Shown: positions 1-7,396 of the stretch, piece after piece
Numbering within the stretch: the stretch's first letter is position 1
Layout: every line of letters begins with the position of its first letter
Source of the DNA: Chloroflexota bacterium
GTDB lineage: Bacteria > Chloroflexota > Anaerolineae > 4572-78
Direction of reading: 5' to 3'
Length of the DNA stretch: 13,869 bases
Assembly: GCA_024278015.1 (NCBI GenBank)
Contig: JAJRUC010000015.1
Coordinates: forward strand, 1-13,869
The notes under the pieces: model-generated
Told to the model about the DNA's origin: nothing
The model's input: only the letters and a program-made list of their open reading frames with translations
Database searches by the model: none
Position numbers and translations under genes: made by a program

Positions 1-1
1 A

Positions 2-751
2 AGTTTAATTAACGATGGCCGCATTCATCCGGCCCGCATTGAAAAAATCATCAAAAAGGCGCAAACTGAAATGGTCCGCACCATTCAGGAAGCCGGAGAA
101 AACGCGGCCTACGAAGCCAACGTGCCGGGCCTGCACCCCAACATCATCAAACTGTTGGGCCGCCTGAAATATCGCACCAGCTACGGCCAGAACCAGCGGC
201 TGCACGCCATAGAAACGGCCCATCTGGCAGCCATTATTGCCAGCGAGTTGGGGGCGGATGTGAAAGTGGCCCGCATGGGCGGCCTGCTTCATGACCTGGG
301 CAAAGCCATAGACCACGAAGTGGAAGGCCCGCACGCCATGATTGGCGCAGAAGAGGCCCGCAAGTACGGCGTGCCCGCCAAGGTTGTCAACTGCATTGCC
401 GGCCACCACCACGAAGTAGAGCAGGAAAGCCTGGAAGCCGTTATTGTTGAAGCCGCCGATGCGGTTTCCGGGGCCAGGCCGGGCGCTCGCCGCGAAAGCC
501 TGGAAAATTACGTCAAACGCATCAAGGCCCTGGAAGGCATTGCCAACTCCTTCAAGGGAGTCAAGGAATCATTCGCCATTCAGGCCGGCAGAGAAATCAG
601 AATCATCGTCAAACCGGAAGATGTAGATGATTACGCCGCCCTGACCCTCTCCAAAGACATTGCCCGTCAGGTTGAAGAAGATTTGCAGTATCCGGGCCAA
701 ATCAAGGTTACGGTCATCAGAGAAACGCGCATGGTCGATTACGCCAAATAG
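2..751 (+). CDS. rny: Ribonuclease Y, C-terminal part (5' end outside window)
   Basis: RNase Y is a membrane-anchored endoribonuclease that starts mRNA decay. The frame is open from the first complete codon at base 2, so the N-terminal membrane helix, coiled coil and most of the KH domain lie outside the window. What remains is the HD hydrolase domain and tail. Visible signatures are NDGRIHPARIE just before the HD domain, GLHPNIIKLLGRLKYRTSYGQ, the metal-binding His-Asp pair in LLHDLGKAIDHEVEG (His codon at 290-292), the GHHHEVE segment, ADAVSGARPGARRESLENY, and a C-terminus ending VIRETRMVDYAK as is normal for the family. The stop is TAG at 749-751. The ATG at 71 is an internal methionine, not the start. 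The gene converges on the sensor gene that ends at 1002. No truncation or frameshift is seen. The match to the family is strong along the whole visible length. Confidence 0.96.
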   Translation, partial: SLINDGRIHPARIEKIIKKAQTEMVRTIQEAGENAAYEANVPGLHPNIIKLLGRLKYRTSYGQNQRLHAIETAHLAAIIASELGADVKVARMGGLLHDLGKAIDHEVEGPHAMIGAEEARKYGVPAKVVNCIAGHHHEVEQESLEAVIVEAADAVSGARPGARRESLENYVKRIKALEGIANSFKGVKESFAIQAGREIRIIVKPEDVDDYAALTLSKDIARQVEEDLQYPGQIKVTVIRETRMVDYAK

Positions 752-761
752 GCAACCAAAA

Positions 762-795
762 ATCACCTGACCAATGAACCAGGTGATGCATCACC
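762..795. repeat. Overlapping dyads just after rny
   Basis: An 8-bp perfect stem (atcacctg 762-769 with caggtgat 780-787, 10-nt loop) overlaps a perfect 14-bp palindrome, ggtgatgcatcacc, at 782-795. The two structures share bases 782-787 and so exclude each other. No long T tract follows, only TTTT at 800-803, so this is not a convincing intrinsic terminator. It could protect the 3' end of the rny transcript or bind a protein. Its role is not known. Confidence 0.5.
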
Positions 796-817
796 CGAAT
801 TTTGGTAGTGGCCAGGA

Positions 818-928
818 TTGACTGATGGACGAAAACCCCCTCCCCGACCCTCCCCCCAAGAGGGGAGGGAGCAAAATCCCCTCTCCCCTTGGGGGAGAGG
901 GGGAAAGACAATTTGTCCCATCAGTCAA
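818..928. repeat. Structured intergenic element: two GC hairpins within an 11-bp inverted repeat
   Basis: The outer arms ttgactgatgg (818-828) and ccatcagtcaa (918-928) are perfect inverted repeats. Between them lie two C/G-rich hairpins. The first is ccctcccc (848-855) with ggggaggg (862-869). The second is cccctctcccc (878-888) with ggggagagggg (892-902) around a 3-nt loop. The bases beyond the outer arms (about 795-817 and 929-950) also resemble each other in inverted orientation, with indels. The layout fits a non-coding REP- or MITE-like repeat family. A related C/G-rich element is at 8601-8662, and both carry the spacer aaaatcc between their hairpins. It contains no gene. Confidence 0.65.
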
Positions 929-953
929 AAATTACCGCCATCCGAATTTTATA

Positions 954-990
954 CTGCAAGGCGACACTCTGGCTCGCCTTGCAGTTTTTT
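954..990 (+). terminator. Rho-independent terminator downstream of rny
   Basis: A perfect 11-bp stem (ctgcaaggcga 954-964 with tcgccttgcag 974-984, 9-nt loop) is followed directly by TTTTTT at 985-990. The T run orients it for rightward transcription, that is rny read-through across the element at 818-928. Read leftward, the hairpin lies just below the sensor stop at 1002 but is followed by ATAAAATT rather than a T run, so its use by the leftward operon is less certain. Confidence 0.85.
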
Positions 991-1001
991 GTGCGCTATC
1001 A

Positions 1002-3254
1002 TCAACATGGCAAGGCGATGTAGAAAATATTGCCCCCTCCGCTTTTGCTTTGAACCCACACCCGTCCGCCATGCGCTTCGATAGCCAGTTTGCCGGCCAG
1101 CAATTCCTGGCGGGCCACCCGGTTAAACTGCGTAAATTCGTGTTTGGTTTCCGGGTCAAACAGATAGCGGCTGTCTTCAACCGAAAGAGCTTCGCCGCTG
1201 TCTGCGACGGAAATGAAAATATACGATTCCTTTTTCGCTTTGCCTTCAGCTTCAACCCGCCGTTCCAGCCGGACGGTCACATTTCCGCCCACCGGCGACA
1301 GGCGACAGGCATTAATCAACATCACCTCTATTATATTCTGTATCTTTTTCGCATCAAGGAGCATCTGCGGCAAATCGGTGGTAATTTCTGTTGCGGGCCG
1401 GATGTTCTTTGCGGCGGCAATAGCCTCCACCGATTCCAGCGCATGATTCAGGACTTCGGCTATGTTGACGGGCTGAAGCTGCAAGCGGGGCATCAAAGAG
1501 GCGTGGTTAAAATCGTTGGTGGCTTCGTTGACTATTTTGATGATTTTGTTTAACCCGCCATCAATGTTGCGCAAATAACCCGCCGCCTCCACCGCCGAAA
1601 GCGCGTGGCCTTCAGCGGACAACATTAAATCAACATACCCTTTCAGGGTTGTCAGGGGCGTGCGCAAATCTTTGGCAATGGTTTTCAGGAATTGATTTTT
1701 GGCTTTATCGGCGGTCACATCTGCCGTTGAATCTATGATAACCACCACCACCCCCTGCCACTCGCGCCGGCGATTGCGCAGGGGCATTAGCCGCACCTGA
1801 AGCCAACGGTTGTTGTATTCACAATAGCGAATGTGGGGTTGATTGCTGCGCCGCCCCAACGAAGCCACCAGCTTTTCAATATCGCCGCCGGGATTCAGTT
1901 GAGCATACAACCAGCCAATCGACCGGCTCATCAAATCCCGATGGGTTTTGTTCAATATACGCTGGGTGGCGCTGTTGGTCAGGTAAATTTTGCCTTCAAT
2001 ATCGGCTACAATCACCCCGTCTTTCAACGATTCGATGATGTTGAACAGCTTCTTCACCTCGGCCCGGGACACCTGCAATTTGGCGGCCATTGTCTCCGCC
2101 TTCGATTCCAACGCGCGATAGCGGCCTTGCTGGATGATGGTATTTGCCAATTGCGGCGACAACCCTTGCAGCAGCCGAATATCGCCGGCGGACAGCGGCT
2201 TTTGGCTGATGGGGTTGCCGACCACCAAAAAGCCCACGTCCCGGTTTCGCAGGGCAATCGGCTGGATGACGGTGGGGCCAAGACGCGGTTCACTCCACAA
2301 AGCGTACAGATTGGCTAACCGGTCCGCTTCGGTGGGGGTTAAGACAAGCGGCGCTTTGCTCTCAAACACATCCAGCAACGCAGAAGAGGCGGTGAGCTTG
2401 AAGGTAACATTGTCTCTGGAGGTGTATTGCAGGGTTTTATCGACGCTGTAGGCAGCCAGCATGTAGCCGATGGGGGTGGCGCTCGGCTTGACGGCCATGA
2501 TTATTACCTGGTCTACGTTTAAATAACGGGAAATACTGTAGGCCACATGATGCAAAACTTCGGTGACGCCGGCATTGGTGTGCAGCAAATTGCTCACATC
2601 CAGCAACCGCCGGCGTTCAGACTGGACGCGCTGCGTTTCCGCCCCCAGCGATTCGACGATCTGCCGGCGCAAGCGCATGCTGATGACTACTTCTACAAAG
2701 ACGGCGTAAATCAAGGCCCCGTAGCCCGCCATGGTAATGAACTGGGCCACGTTCAAAAACGATAGCCCGTTGAAGCTGGCAGCCACAGCCAGAATCAGGG
2801 GGGCGATGATGTGCGTCCTGCGACGTTTGCGCCGCCCCAAATAAACCAGCGGCAAGCCGCCCGCAATCACCAGCAAGGAAATCAGCGGCCACAGCCGGGC
2901 CAACGACCACCACGGCAGGGCGATGATGACCAGCGCAATCAACACCACCCCCACTCGAATGTACAGCCGCCAAAACCGCACCCGCCGCAAAAGATGATTG
3001 CTTAAGGCCCAAATGATGCAAAAGTTACCGGCAATTTCAAAACTGCCCATAAATTGCGGCCAGGCGGGATTGGTACTTAAATAGGTAATCAGGGCCAGGC
3101 TTCTGACCACCACCAGGGCAAACAAGGCCATCAAAAACGGATTCCGGCGCTGCGGGCCACGCGCCCGCCCGCGTTTGGCGCTGAAGGCCATTGCCAAAGC
3201 GGTCAGGGCAAAAATATCGACGGCCAGAAAATAGGCTTGTTGCGCTTGAAGCAT
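1002..3254 (-). CDS. 7-TM / GAF / PAS sensor of histidine-kinase type, catalytically degenerate
   Basis: The 750-residue protein has about seven hydrophobic helices in residues 8-190, a GAF-like domain (about 215-375), a short coiled coil (376-402), a PAS domain (about 403-510), a HisKA-like dimerisation helix (about 517-590) and a HATPase-like C-terminus (about 630-750). The H-box reads IAKDLRTPLTTLKGY where kinases have SHELRTPL, so the phosphoacceptor His is Lys528 (codon at 1671-1673). The N-box keeps one Asn (N648, in VMLINAC). The G1 box is DSGEAL instead of DxGxG. No GxGLG G2 box is visible near 715-725. The frame is intact, so the losses are substitutions, not a frameshift. The start ATG lies 9 nt after the stop of the GH5 gene, and it is the last gene of a leftward operon. 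No response regulator is in the window. It is likely a membrane receptor or pseudokinase rather than an active kinase. Confidence 0.88.
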   Translation of the reverse strand: MLQAQQAYFLAVDIFALTALAMAFSAKRGRARGPQRRNPFLMALFALVVVRSLALITYLSTNPAWPQFMGSFEIAGNFCIIWALSNHLLRRVRFWRLYIRVGVVLIALVIIALPWWSLARLWPLISLLVIAGGLPLVYLGRRKRRRTHIIAPLILAVAASFNGLSFLNVAQFITMAGYGALIYAVFVEVVISMRLRRQIVESLGAETQRVQSERRRLLDVSNLLHTNAGVTEVLHHVAYSISRYLNVDQVIIMAVKPSATPIGYMLAAYSVDKTLQYTSRDNVTFKLTASSALLDVFESKAPLVLTPTEADRLANLYALWSEPRLGPTVIQPIALRNRDVGFLVVGNPISQKPLSAGDIRLLQGLSPQLANTIIQQGRYRALESKAETMAAKLQVSRAEVKKLFNIIESLKDGVIVADIEGKIYLTNSATQRILNKTHRDLMSRSIGWLYAQLNPGGDIEKLVASLGRRSNQPHIRYCEYNNRWLQVRLMPLRNRRREWQGVVVVIIDSTADVTADKAKNQFLKTIAKDLRTPLTTLKGYVDLMLSAEGHALSAVEAAGYLRNIDGGLNKIIKIVNEATNDFNHASLMPRLQLQPVNIAEVLNHALESVEAIAAAKNIRPATEITTDLPQMLLDAKKIQNIIEVMLINACRLSPVGGNVTVRLERRVEAEGKAKKESYIFISVADSGEALSVEDSRYLFDPETKHEFTQFNRVARQELLAGKLAIEAHGGRVWVQSKSGGGNIFYIALPC

Positions 3255-3263
3255 AATCCGGTC

Positions 3264-4844
3264 TCAAACAATCTGCGATAAAGGCGTTATCAGACGAGGC
3301 TGGTCGTCGGTTAAGGCCAGCGATAGCGCCTGCCCGGCGGGAAAAACCCCTTCCGGGCTGAAGGTATCGGCCTTCAGTCGATAAACTGCCGCCTCGGCCT
3401 GCGGCTGCCATTGCGAAGACAGGTCATTGGGCTTGAACTGAATCGTCAAGCCGGCGTCCGCTTCCACCCGAAGCTCGCCGGTGATGCTGTGGGTCACAAA
3501 AATATGGGCCGGAGCGCCGGTTTGGCGGCGAACCACATCGCCGGAACTGCCGCCCCCAAACAAGCTCCCCCGCTCGCACTGGTAATCAAACCGAATACGG
3601 GTGCGGCTGTCCGGCATCACTTGCAGTTGGCCGGGGTCCTGGGTGCTGCGCCAAATAGAAGCCAAATGGCTAAACACCCGCCGGGACGGCTTTTCTTTTT
3701 CGGCATCGGCAAAAACGCCCAGCCCGGCCTCAAAAGGATTGGGGGCGTCGCGGACATCGTTCAGCATCCATTTCAGCCCGCCGGCGAAGCCGTCGGCCCG
3801 TAAAAAGCAGGTCAGCGCCGCTTCGTGCAGGGCGGCAATACGCGGGTCAACCGGCCGGCGGGCCGCCGGGTCGCGGCTTTCATCGGTGGAATAGCCGTAT
3901 TCGCCCATAATGACCGGCTGACTGGGGAATGTGCGTTGCAGCGCCTTCAGCATACTGAAGGTTTTGTGCAAGGTTGTATAGCCCACCTTACCATATTTAT
4001 GAATTTGATGAAAATCGAGCGCCCGGTTGGCCGGCAGGGCGGCCAGATTTTCCCAGTTCCAGCCGACGCTGAACAGGCGGTTCGGGTCGGCGGCTTTCAT
4101 CGGCTGCAATTGGGGGGCCAGCCAGGCGGCCACGGTTTCATCCAGCAATTCAAGAAACGGCCCCCACTGAGCGGCTTGCGGGCTGCGCATATAATCTACC
4201 GTTGAGGGCAAGCCCGATTGAACCGCTTGCCGGCTGAATTTTGTGTAAGCCAGCACCGCATTGCGATAGTAAAAGGCTTTGGTGGGGTCGCGTCGCAAGG
4301 CGGCGGGAATTTTGCTCAGGTCAATTTGGCTGCGCGACGCAAATTCGCCATAGTGGTCTACCAGGGCCGAGGTCAACAGCGGGCAGCGGCCATTGGGGTA
4401 GGTTGCCACCAGCAAATTGTAGAGCCGGGGTTCGTTTTCGATGTCCCAACTGTGGATAACCGGATTGTCTTTGAAATGCTTGACGATTTTGGCGTTAAAC
4501 GCGCCCACCTGTTCCAGATGCGGGCTGTGTTCATCGTTAAAGGCGAGCATCACCGCCAGACCATATTTTTCGGCCAGGCCGAAGACCGTATCGAAGCGCC
4601 GCCAGTCGCCGCGCAAAACTTCGGTCCTGTTTTCTTTTTGCACAAACAGGCGCAAGGTATTAAAGCCGCTGCGCCGGGCTTTGGCAAAATCCTTTTCAAT
4701 CAGGGCCGCGTCGTACAAATCGGGCCGCCACATAGCCCAGGCCCGGTCAAAATATCCTTCATAATTAACGCCCAGCGTAAAGAAGGGCTTTCCGGTTTGG
4801 TCAAGCAAACCCGGTTTGGCCGGATTCAAGGAAAAAACGCTCAT
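3264..4844 (-). CDS. GH5-like glycoside hydrolase (cellulase/mannanase superfamily)
   Basis: The 526-residue protein has a (beta/alpha)8 GH5-type catalytic domain (about 15-395) and a beta-rich C-terminal region (about 405-526) of unknown type. The expected catalytic features are present: acid/base Glu138 in WDIENEP, nucleophile Glu315 in VIMGEYGYS, the His-x-Tyr pair H282/Y284, and the beta-8 Trp359 in GGLKWMLND. It is therefore probably an active retaining beta-glycosidase, but the substrate cannot be read from sequence. The N-terminus (MSVFSLNPAKPGLLDQTGKP) has no signal peptide, and no membrane helix is seen, so it looks cytoplasmic unless exported in another way. The ATG at 4842-4844 has AGGAAG a few bases upstream (complement of 4847-4852) and starts 15 nt after the paralogue's stop. 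It is the middle gene of the operon and a diverged duplicate of its upstream neighbour. Confidence 0.87.
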   Translation of the reverse strand: MSVFSLNPAKPGLLDQTGKPFFTLGVNYEGYFDRAWAMWRPDLYDAALIEKDFAKARRSGFNTLRLFVQKENRTEVLRGDWRRFDTVFGLAEKYGLAVMLAFNDEHSPHLEQVGAFNAKIVKHFKDNPVIHSWDIENEPRLYNLLVATYPNGRCPLLTSALVDHYGEFASRSQIDLSKIPAALRRDPTKAFYYRNAVLAYTKFSRQAVQSGLPSTVDYMRSPQAAQWGPFLELLDETVAAWLAPQLQPMKAADPNRLFSVGWNWENLAALPANRALDFHQIHKYGKVGYTTLHKTFSMLKALQRTFPSQPVIMGEYGYSTDESRDPAARRPVDPRIAALHEAALTCFLRADGFAGGLKWMLNDVRDAPNPFEAGLGVFADAEKEKPSRRVFSHLASIWRSTQDPGQLQVMPDSRTRIRFDYQCERGSLFGGGSSGDVVRRQTGAPAHIFVTHSITGELRVEADAGLTIQFKPNDLSSQWQPQAEAAVYRLKADTFSPEGVFPAGQALSLALTDDQPRLITPLSQIV

Positions 4845-4859
4845 AGCTTCCTGTTTCGA

Positions 4860-6977
4860 TTACGCCTGGGGCGGAATTTTTAGCTGCATACCGGGCCGAA
4901 TGTGGCCGGGGTCATCCAGAATATCAAGGTTGGCCTCGAAGACAAGTCGCCACAGGGCGCTTTTGCCGTAAAACATCAAGGCAATCTTGCTCAACGTATC
5001 GCCAAGCCGGACAGTGTAGAGAGTCGCGCCGGCCTGGTTGGGTGGAGGCTGCACCGGCGAATCATCCGGCCCGGCGCTGATAAAGCGTCGCTCCTGCGCC
5101 ACCAGCGTCTCCAGGATGGCGCTCACGTCGCCGTCGATGCGCTCTACCAGCCGCGCTCCCGCCGCGCGGATAACATCCAGCATGGCCTCAGATACAACTT
5201 CCGGCGGGGCAATGACGGTTACGTACAGCCAGCGCCCGGCCGCCACATCGGGGGCAAAGGTGATATCCGGGGCAAACAGCCGAATGTACGGCAAGGCAAC
5301 GGTCAGGGTGTCAGCGGCATCGGGCAGCACCACCACATGTTCGCCGGGGTTGGGCGCAATTTCCGGGTCCGGCGGCGAAGCGTCGTCTACCAGCGCCCCC
5401 TTCATCAGCCGGTAGGTTGTGCCGGACACCAGCGCCCAGGCCACGCGCTCTTGCGGCGAAAAAGACGCCAGGCGCACCAGCCCGCTTTCGGCCACGCGAT
5501 GCAACACGCTTTGGTGGCGGGGCGTCCAGCCGGTTACGATTTCCCAGGGGTCAACGGCAAAATGGCCGTTGCCGAGGGCGGTCATTTGCAAAAATTCCGG
5601 CTGATGGTCAATGAAACAGTAGCCGACAGAATCGGCTTGCCAGCTAAAGGACGCATCCTGAAAAACGCCCCCTCCCAGCAATATTTGCGTCCCCAAATCC
5701 ATCCGAAAAGCCACGCCCCGGCGGTCCTGCACCAAATTCAGGCTGCCCCCGCCCGGCGGCGCCGGCCAGCGCCGGCTGAATTGGGCCAGCAACTCCCGAA
5801 CGGGTTTGGGCCGGTCTCCCACGCTGTAAATGCCGAAGCCGGCTTCGTAGGGATTGGCCGTGGTATCCACATCGTTGAGCATCCACTTGAGGCCGCCGGC
5901 AAACTGATTGGCCCGCAACCAGGCCAGCACCGTCGCTTCAAACAGGGCGGTCTTTTCCGGGGCAACGGGTTTGGACGCGGCCGGATTGGTTGAGGTTTGG
6001 TTGGAATAGCCGAACTCGCCCATCATAATTGGATGTTTGGGGAAAACCTTGCGTAAACTTTTTAAGGCCGTAATGGTTTTTTTGAGACTTGAGAAAGAAG
6101 CTGAACCGTATTTATGAAATTCCTGAAAATCAAGGGCGCGATTGGCCGGCAAACCGGCAAATTGCAGCCAGTTGTAGCCGACAGTTATCAGATGGTTGGG
6201 GTCGGCCTGACGCGCGGCTGTTTGCCGGATGTTGAGCCAGGCCGCCACAGTGGCGTTCATCACTTCGATGAATTTGTGCCAGTCTGCCGAAGCGGTGGAG
6301 TATATATATTCAACCTGTGTGCCCCCGTGTTCGGCGGCCCAGGCAACGGCGGCATCATTAAATTCTATGAACAAGCGCAAGGCATTGATGTAATAAAATG
6401 CCTGCTGCGGATTTAGATGCGCCGGGATGCGATGCTGGCGCTGCAATTCCAGCGCATCGGCCTGAGATACCCGCGCCCCGTAATGGTCAATCAGGGCGGG
6501 GGTTTGCGCCGGGGCGGGATTGCTTTCCGGGTAAATGGCGGCCACAAAATTATAGAAGACGGGTTCGTTTTCCAAATCCCAGCCCAAAATCACGGGGTCA
6601 TCTTTGTAGCGGGCGGCAATTTTGGCATCCATGTCGGCTACCCGGGCCAGTTGCAGCGAATGGGCATCGTTGAAGGTGAACAGAACCTGCAAACCGTGTT
6701 CGGCGGCAATTTGCAGAGCTGTATCGAGTTTGTGAAATTTACCGGCCCGCACGTCGTTTTCCAGAGCGGGCAGCAAAAACAACCGCACCGTGTTCAGGCC
6801 CGTCTCTTTCATTTTACCAAAATCGAAGCGCAGCAGGCTGGCATCGAACTCGGAATCATCCCACATGCGCCATGCCCGGTCGAAGTAGCCTTCGTAATTT
6901 GCGCCCAAAACAAAGAACGGACGTTGTTGCTGATTGAGCAAATATCGTTTATCCTCTGCTATCGTTACAAAAGACAT
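4860..6977 (-). CDS. GH5-like glycoside hydrolase with C-terminal LysM domain
   Basis: The 705-residue protein has a GH5-type catalytic domain (about 15-400), beta-rich regions (about 410-630), a Pro-rich linker (about 636-648) and a single C-terminal LysM domain (about 652-702; YTVRLGDTLSKIA at its start and IRPGMQLKIP at its end). Catalytic residues are kept: Glu138 in WDLENEP, Glu321 in MMGEFGYS, H288/Y290, and W365 in GGLKWMLND. It shares NYEGYFDRAW, LPANRALDF and GGLKWMLND with the next gene, so the two arose by duplication. LysM domains bind N-acetylglucosamine-containing glycans such as peptidoglycan, yet no signal peptide is visible at the N-terminus. The start ATG is preceded by GGAGAG (complement of 6983-6988). 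It is the first gene of the leftward operon. The substrate is unknown. Confidence 0.88.
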   Translation of the reverse strand: MSFVTIAEDKRYLLNQQQRPFFVLGANYEGYFDRAWRMWDDSEFDASLLRFDFGKMKETGLNTVRLFLLPALENDVRAGKFHKLDTALQIAAEHGLQVLFTFNDAHSLQLARVADMDAKIAARYKDDPVILGWDLENEPVFYNFVAAIYPESNPAPAQTPALIDHYGARVSQADALELQRQHRIPAHLNPQQAFYYINALRLFIEFNDAAVAWAAEHGGTQVEYIYSTASADWHKFIEVMNATVAAWLNIRQTAARQADPNHLITVGYNWLQFAGLPANRALDFQEFHKYGSASFSSLKKTITALKSLRKVFPKHPIMMGEFGYSNQTSTNPAASKPVAPEKTALFEATVLAWLRANQFAGGLKWMLNDVDTTANPYEAGFGIYSVGDRPKPVRELLAQFSRRWPAPPGGGSLNLVQDRRGVAFRMDLGTQILLGGGVFQDASFSWQADSVGYCFIDHQPEFLQMTALGNGHFAVDPWEIVTGWTPRHQSVLHRVAESGLVRLASFSPQERVAWALVSGTTYRLMKGALVDDASPPDPEIAPNPGEHVVVLPDAADTLTVALPYIRLFAPDITFAPDVAAGRWLYVTVIAPPEVVSEAMLDVIRAAGARLVERIDGDVSAILETLVAQERRFISAGPDDSPVQPPPNQAGATLYTVRLGDTLSKIALMFYGKSALWRLVFEANLDILDDPGHIRPGMQLKIPPQA

Positions 6978-7006
6978 CGTTGCTCTCCTCTGGAAACAGG
7001 TTTCAG

Positions 7007-7035
7007 GTTTTATTTTCTGTGAAAACAGCGGTCAA
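7007..7035 (-). promoter_or_regulatory. Possible secondary promoter for the GH5 operon
   Basis: On the minus strand, TTGACC (complement of 7030-7035) and TAAAAC (complement of 7007-7012) are separated by 17 nt, giving a start roughly 25 bases upstream of the 6977 start codon. The -35 matches 5 of 6 consensus bases and the -10 only 4 of 6. It is a weaker candidate than the promoter at 7082-7110. Confidence 0.3.
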
Positions 7036-7060
7036 CTGCCGGCTTTCGGCAATCAGTAAA

Positions 7061-7089
7061 TTTAAATGGCGGATACTTACAATTATAAT
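7061..7089 (+). promoter_or_regulatory. Candidate rightward promoter (half of a symmetric divergent pair)
   Basis: TTTAAA at 7061-7066 and a perfect TATAAT at 7084-7089 are separated by 17 nt. It points toward the lipoprotein gene but lies about 300 bases from its start. Its transcript would cross the palindromic element at 7127-7289. The -10 belongs to the palindrome attataat (7082-7089), which also serves the opposite strand. Confidence 0.4.
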
Positions 7090-7110
7090 GGGGGTTGGGT
7101 TGGAAATCAA
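7082..7110 (-). promoter_or_regulatory. Candidate main promoter of the GH5-GH5-sensor operon
   Basis: On the minus strand, TTGATT (complement of 7105-7110) and a perfect TATAAT (complement of 7082-7087) are separated by 17 nt. Transcription would begin near 7075, leaving a leader of about 100 bases before the ATG at 6977. The -10 overlaps the rightward -10 because attataat at 7082-7089 is its own reverse complement. This is a prediction from sequence alone. Confidence 0.45.
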
Positions 7111-7126
7111 CTTGTTTGTCACGACC

Positions 7127-7289
7127 GGGTGCGTTTCAATTTGGGGGTACACGGGTATTCTCGTGTTGCCTCTGGCTTGCAGGGGCGGCTCGCGAGCCGC
7201 CCCTGCTTCCGCAAATTTGATACAAATGGCATCCTCCGCAGGGGCACGCTACAGCGTGTCTCTACTTGCCCCCAAACTGAAATACATCC
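7127..7289. mobile_element. MITE-like non-coding element with terminal inverted repeats
   Basis: The ends are 23-bp imperfect inverted repeats (7127-7149 and 7267-7289) that match at 18 of 23 positions. The core tttcaatttggggg pairs with the complement of cccccaaactgaaa, and all mismatches are transitions. Between them are a perfect 28-bp palindrome (7179-7206) and a second imperfect hairpin (7229-7241 with 7244-7256) built on gcaggggcacgct. There is no reading frame of note and no clear target-site duplication. It lies in the divergent intergenic region 6978-7396, between the symmetric promoter and the lipoprotein-proximal promoter. It fits a passively mobilised repeat family, but copies elsewhere in the genome would be needed to prove it. 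Confidence 0.55.
7179..7206. repeat. Perfect 28-bp GC-rich palindrome
   Basis: The left half gcaggggcggctcg (7179-7192) is followed at once by its exact reverse complement (7193-7206), with no loop bases. It sits inside the MITE-like element. In RNA it would form a very stable hairpin in the leader of any transcript starting near 7089. No T tract follows, so it is not an intrinsic terminator. Confidence 0.9.
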
Positions 7290-7305
7290 ATTATTTGGAC
7301 ACAGG

Positions 7306-7334
7306 TTTACAAGTTACCTTATTTATGTTATCAT
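7306..7334 (+). promoter_or_regulatory. Candidate promoter of the lipoprotein gene
   Basis: TTTACA (7306-7311) and TATCAT (7329-7334) are spaced by exactly 17 nt, each with 5 of 6 consensus bases. Transcription would start near 7341, about 55 bases upstream of the ATG at 7397. The promoter begins just after the right end of the palindromic element. Confidence 0.55.
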
Positions 7335-7396
7335 AAACTCGTCTTGATAAATGGGAAAAACCGCGCAGTTGCGGAGCAGTATCAAGGGAGGTTTGC

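Noticed and set aside
825..1553. A 242-codon plus-strand frame across the 752-1001 gap into the sensor gene
   Set aside because: It begins inside a palindromic repeat, runs through a rho-independent terminator and is otherwise antisense to the sensor. It is not credible as a gene.
1002..3254. The degenerate sensor as a pseudogene
   Set aside because: The frame is open for 750 codons with all domains in order, tight operon spacing and a normal start. The losses are confined to catalytic motifs.
4451..4459. A perfect DnaA box (TTATCCACA on the minus strand)
   Set aside because: It is a single copy inside the GH5 catalytic domain, encoding Val-Ile-His just before the conserved WDIENEP. There is no cluster and no AT-rich unwinding region, so it is probably coincidence despite dnaN and parS nearby.
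4902..5993. A 363-codon open frame on the plus strand
   Set aside because: It is antisense to the GH5-LysM gene, whose frame is intact with recognised motifs. The predicted protein has low-complexity Gly/Arg/Gln/His composition and no family likeness.
7179..7256. The two palindromes as an intrinsic terminator or CRISPR-like repeats
   Set aside because: No T tract follows either hairpin, and they are two different dyads without regular spacing or repeated units.
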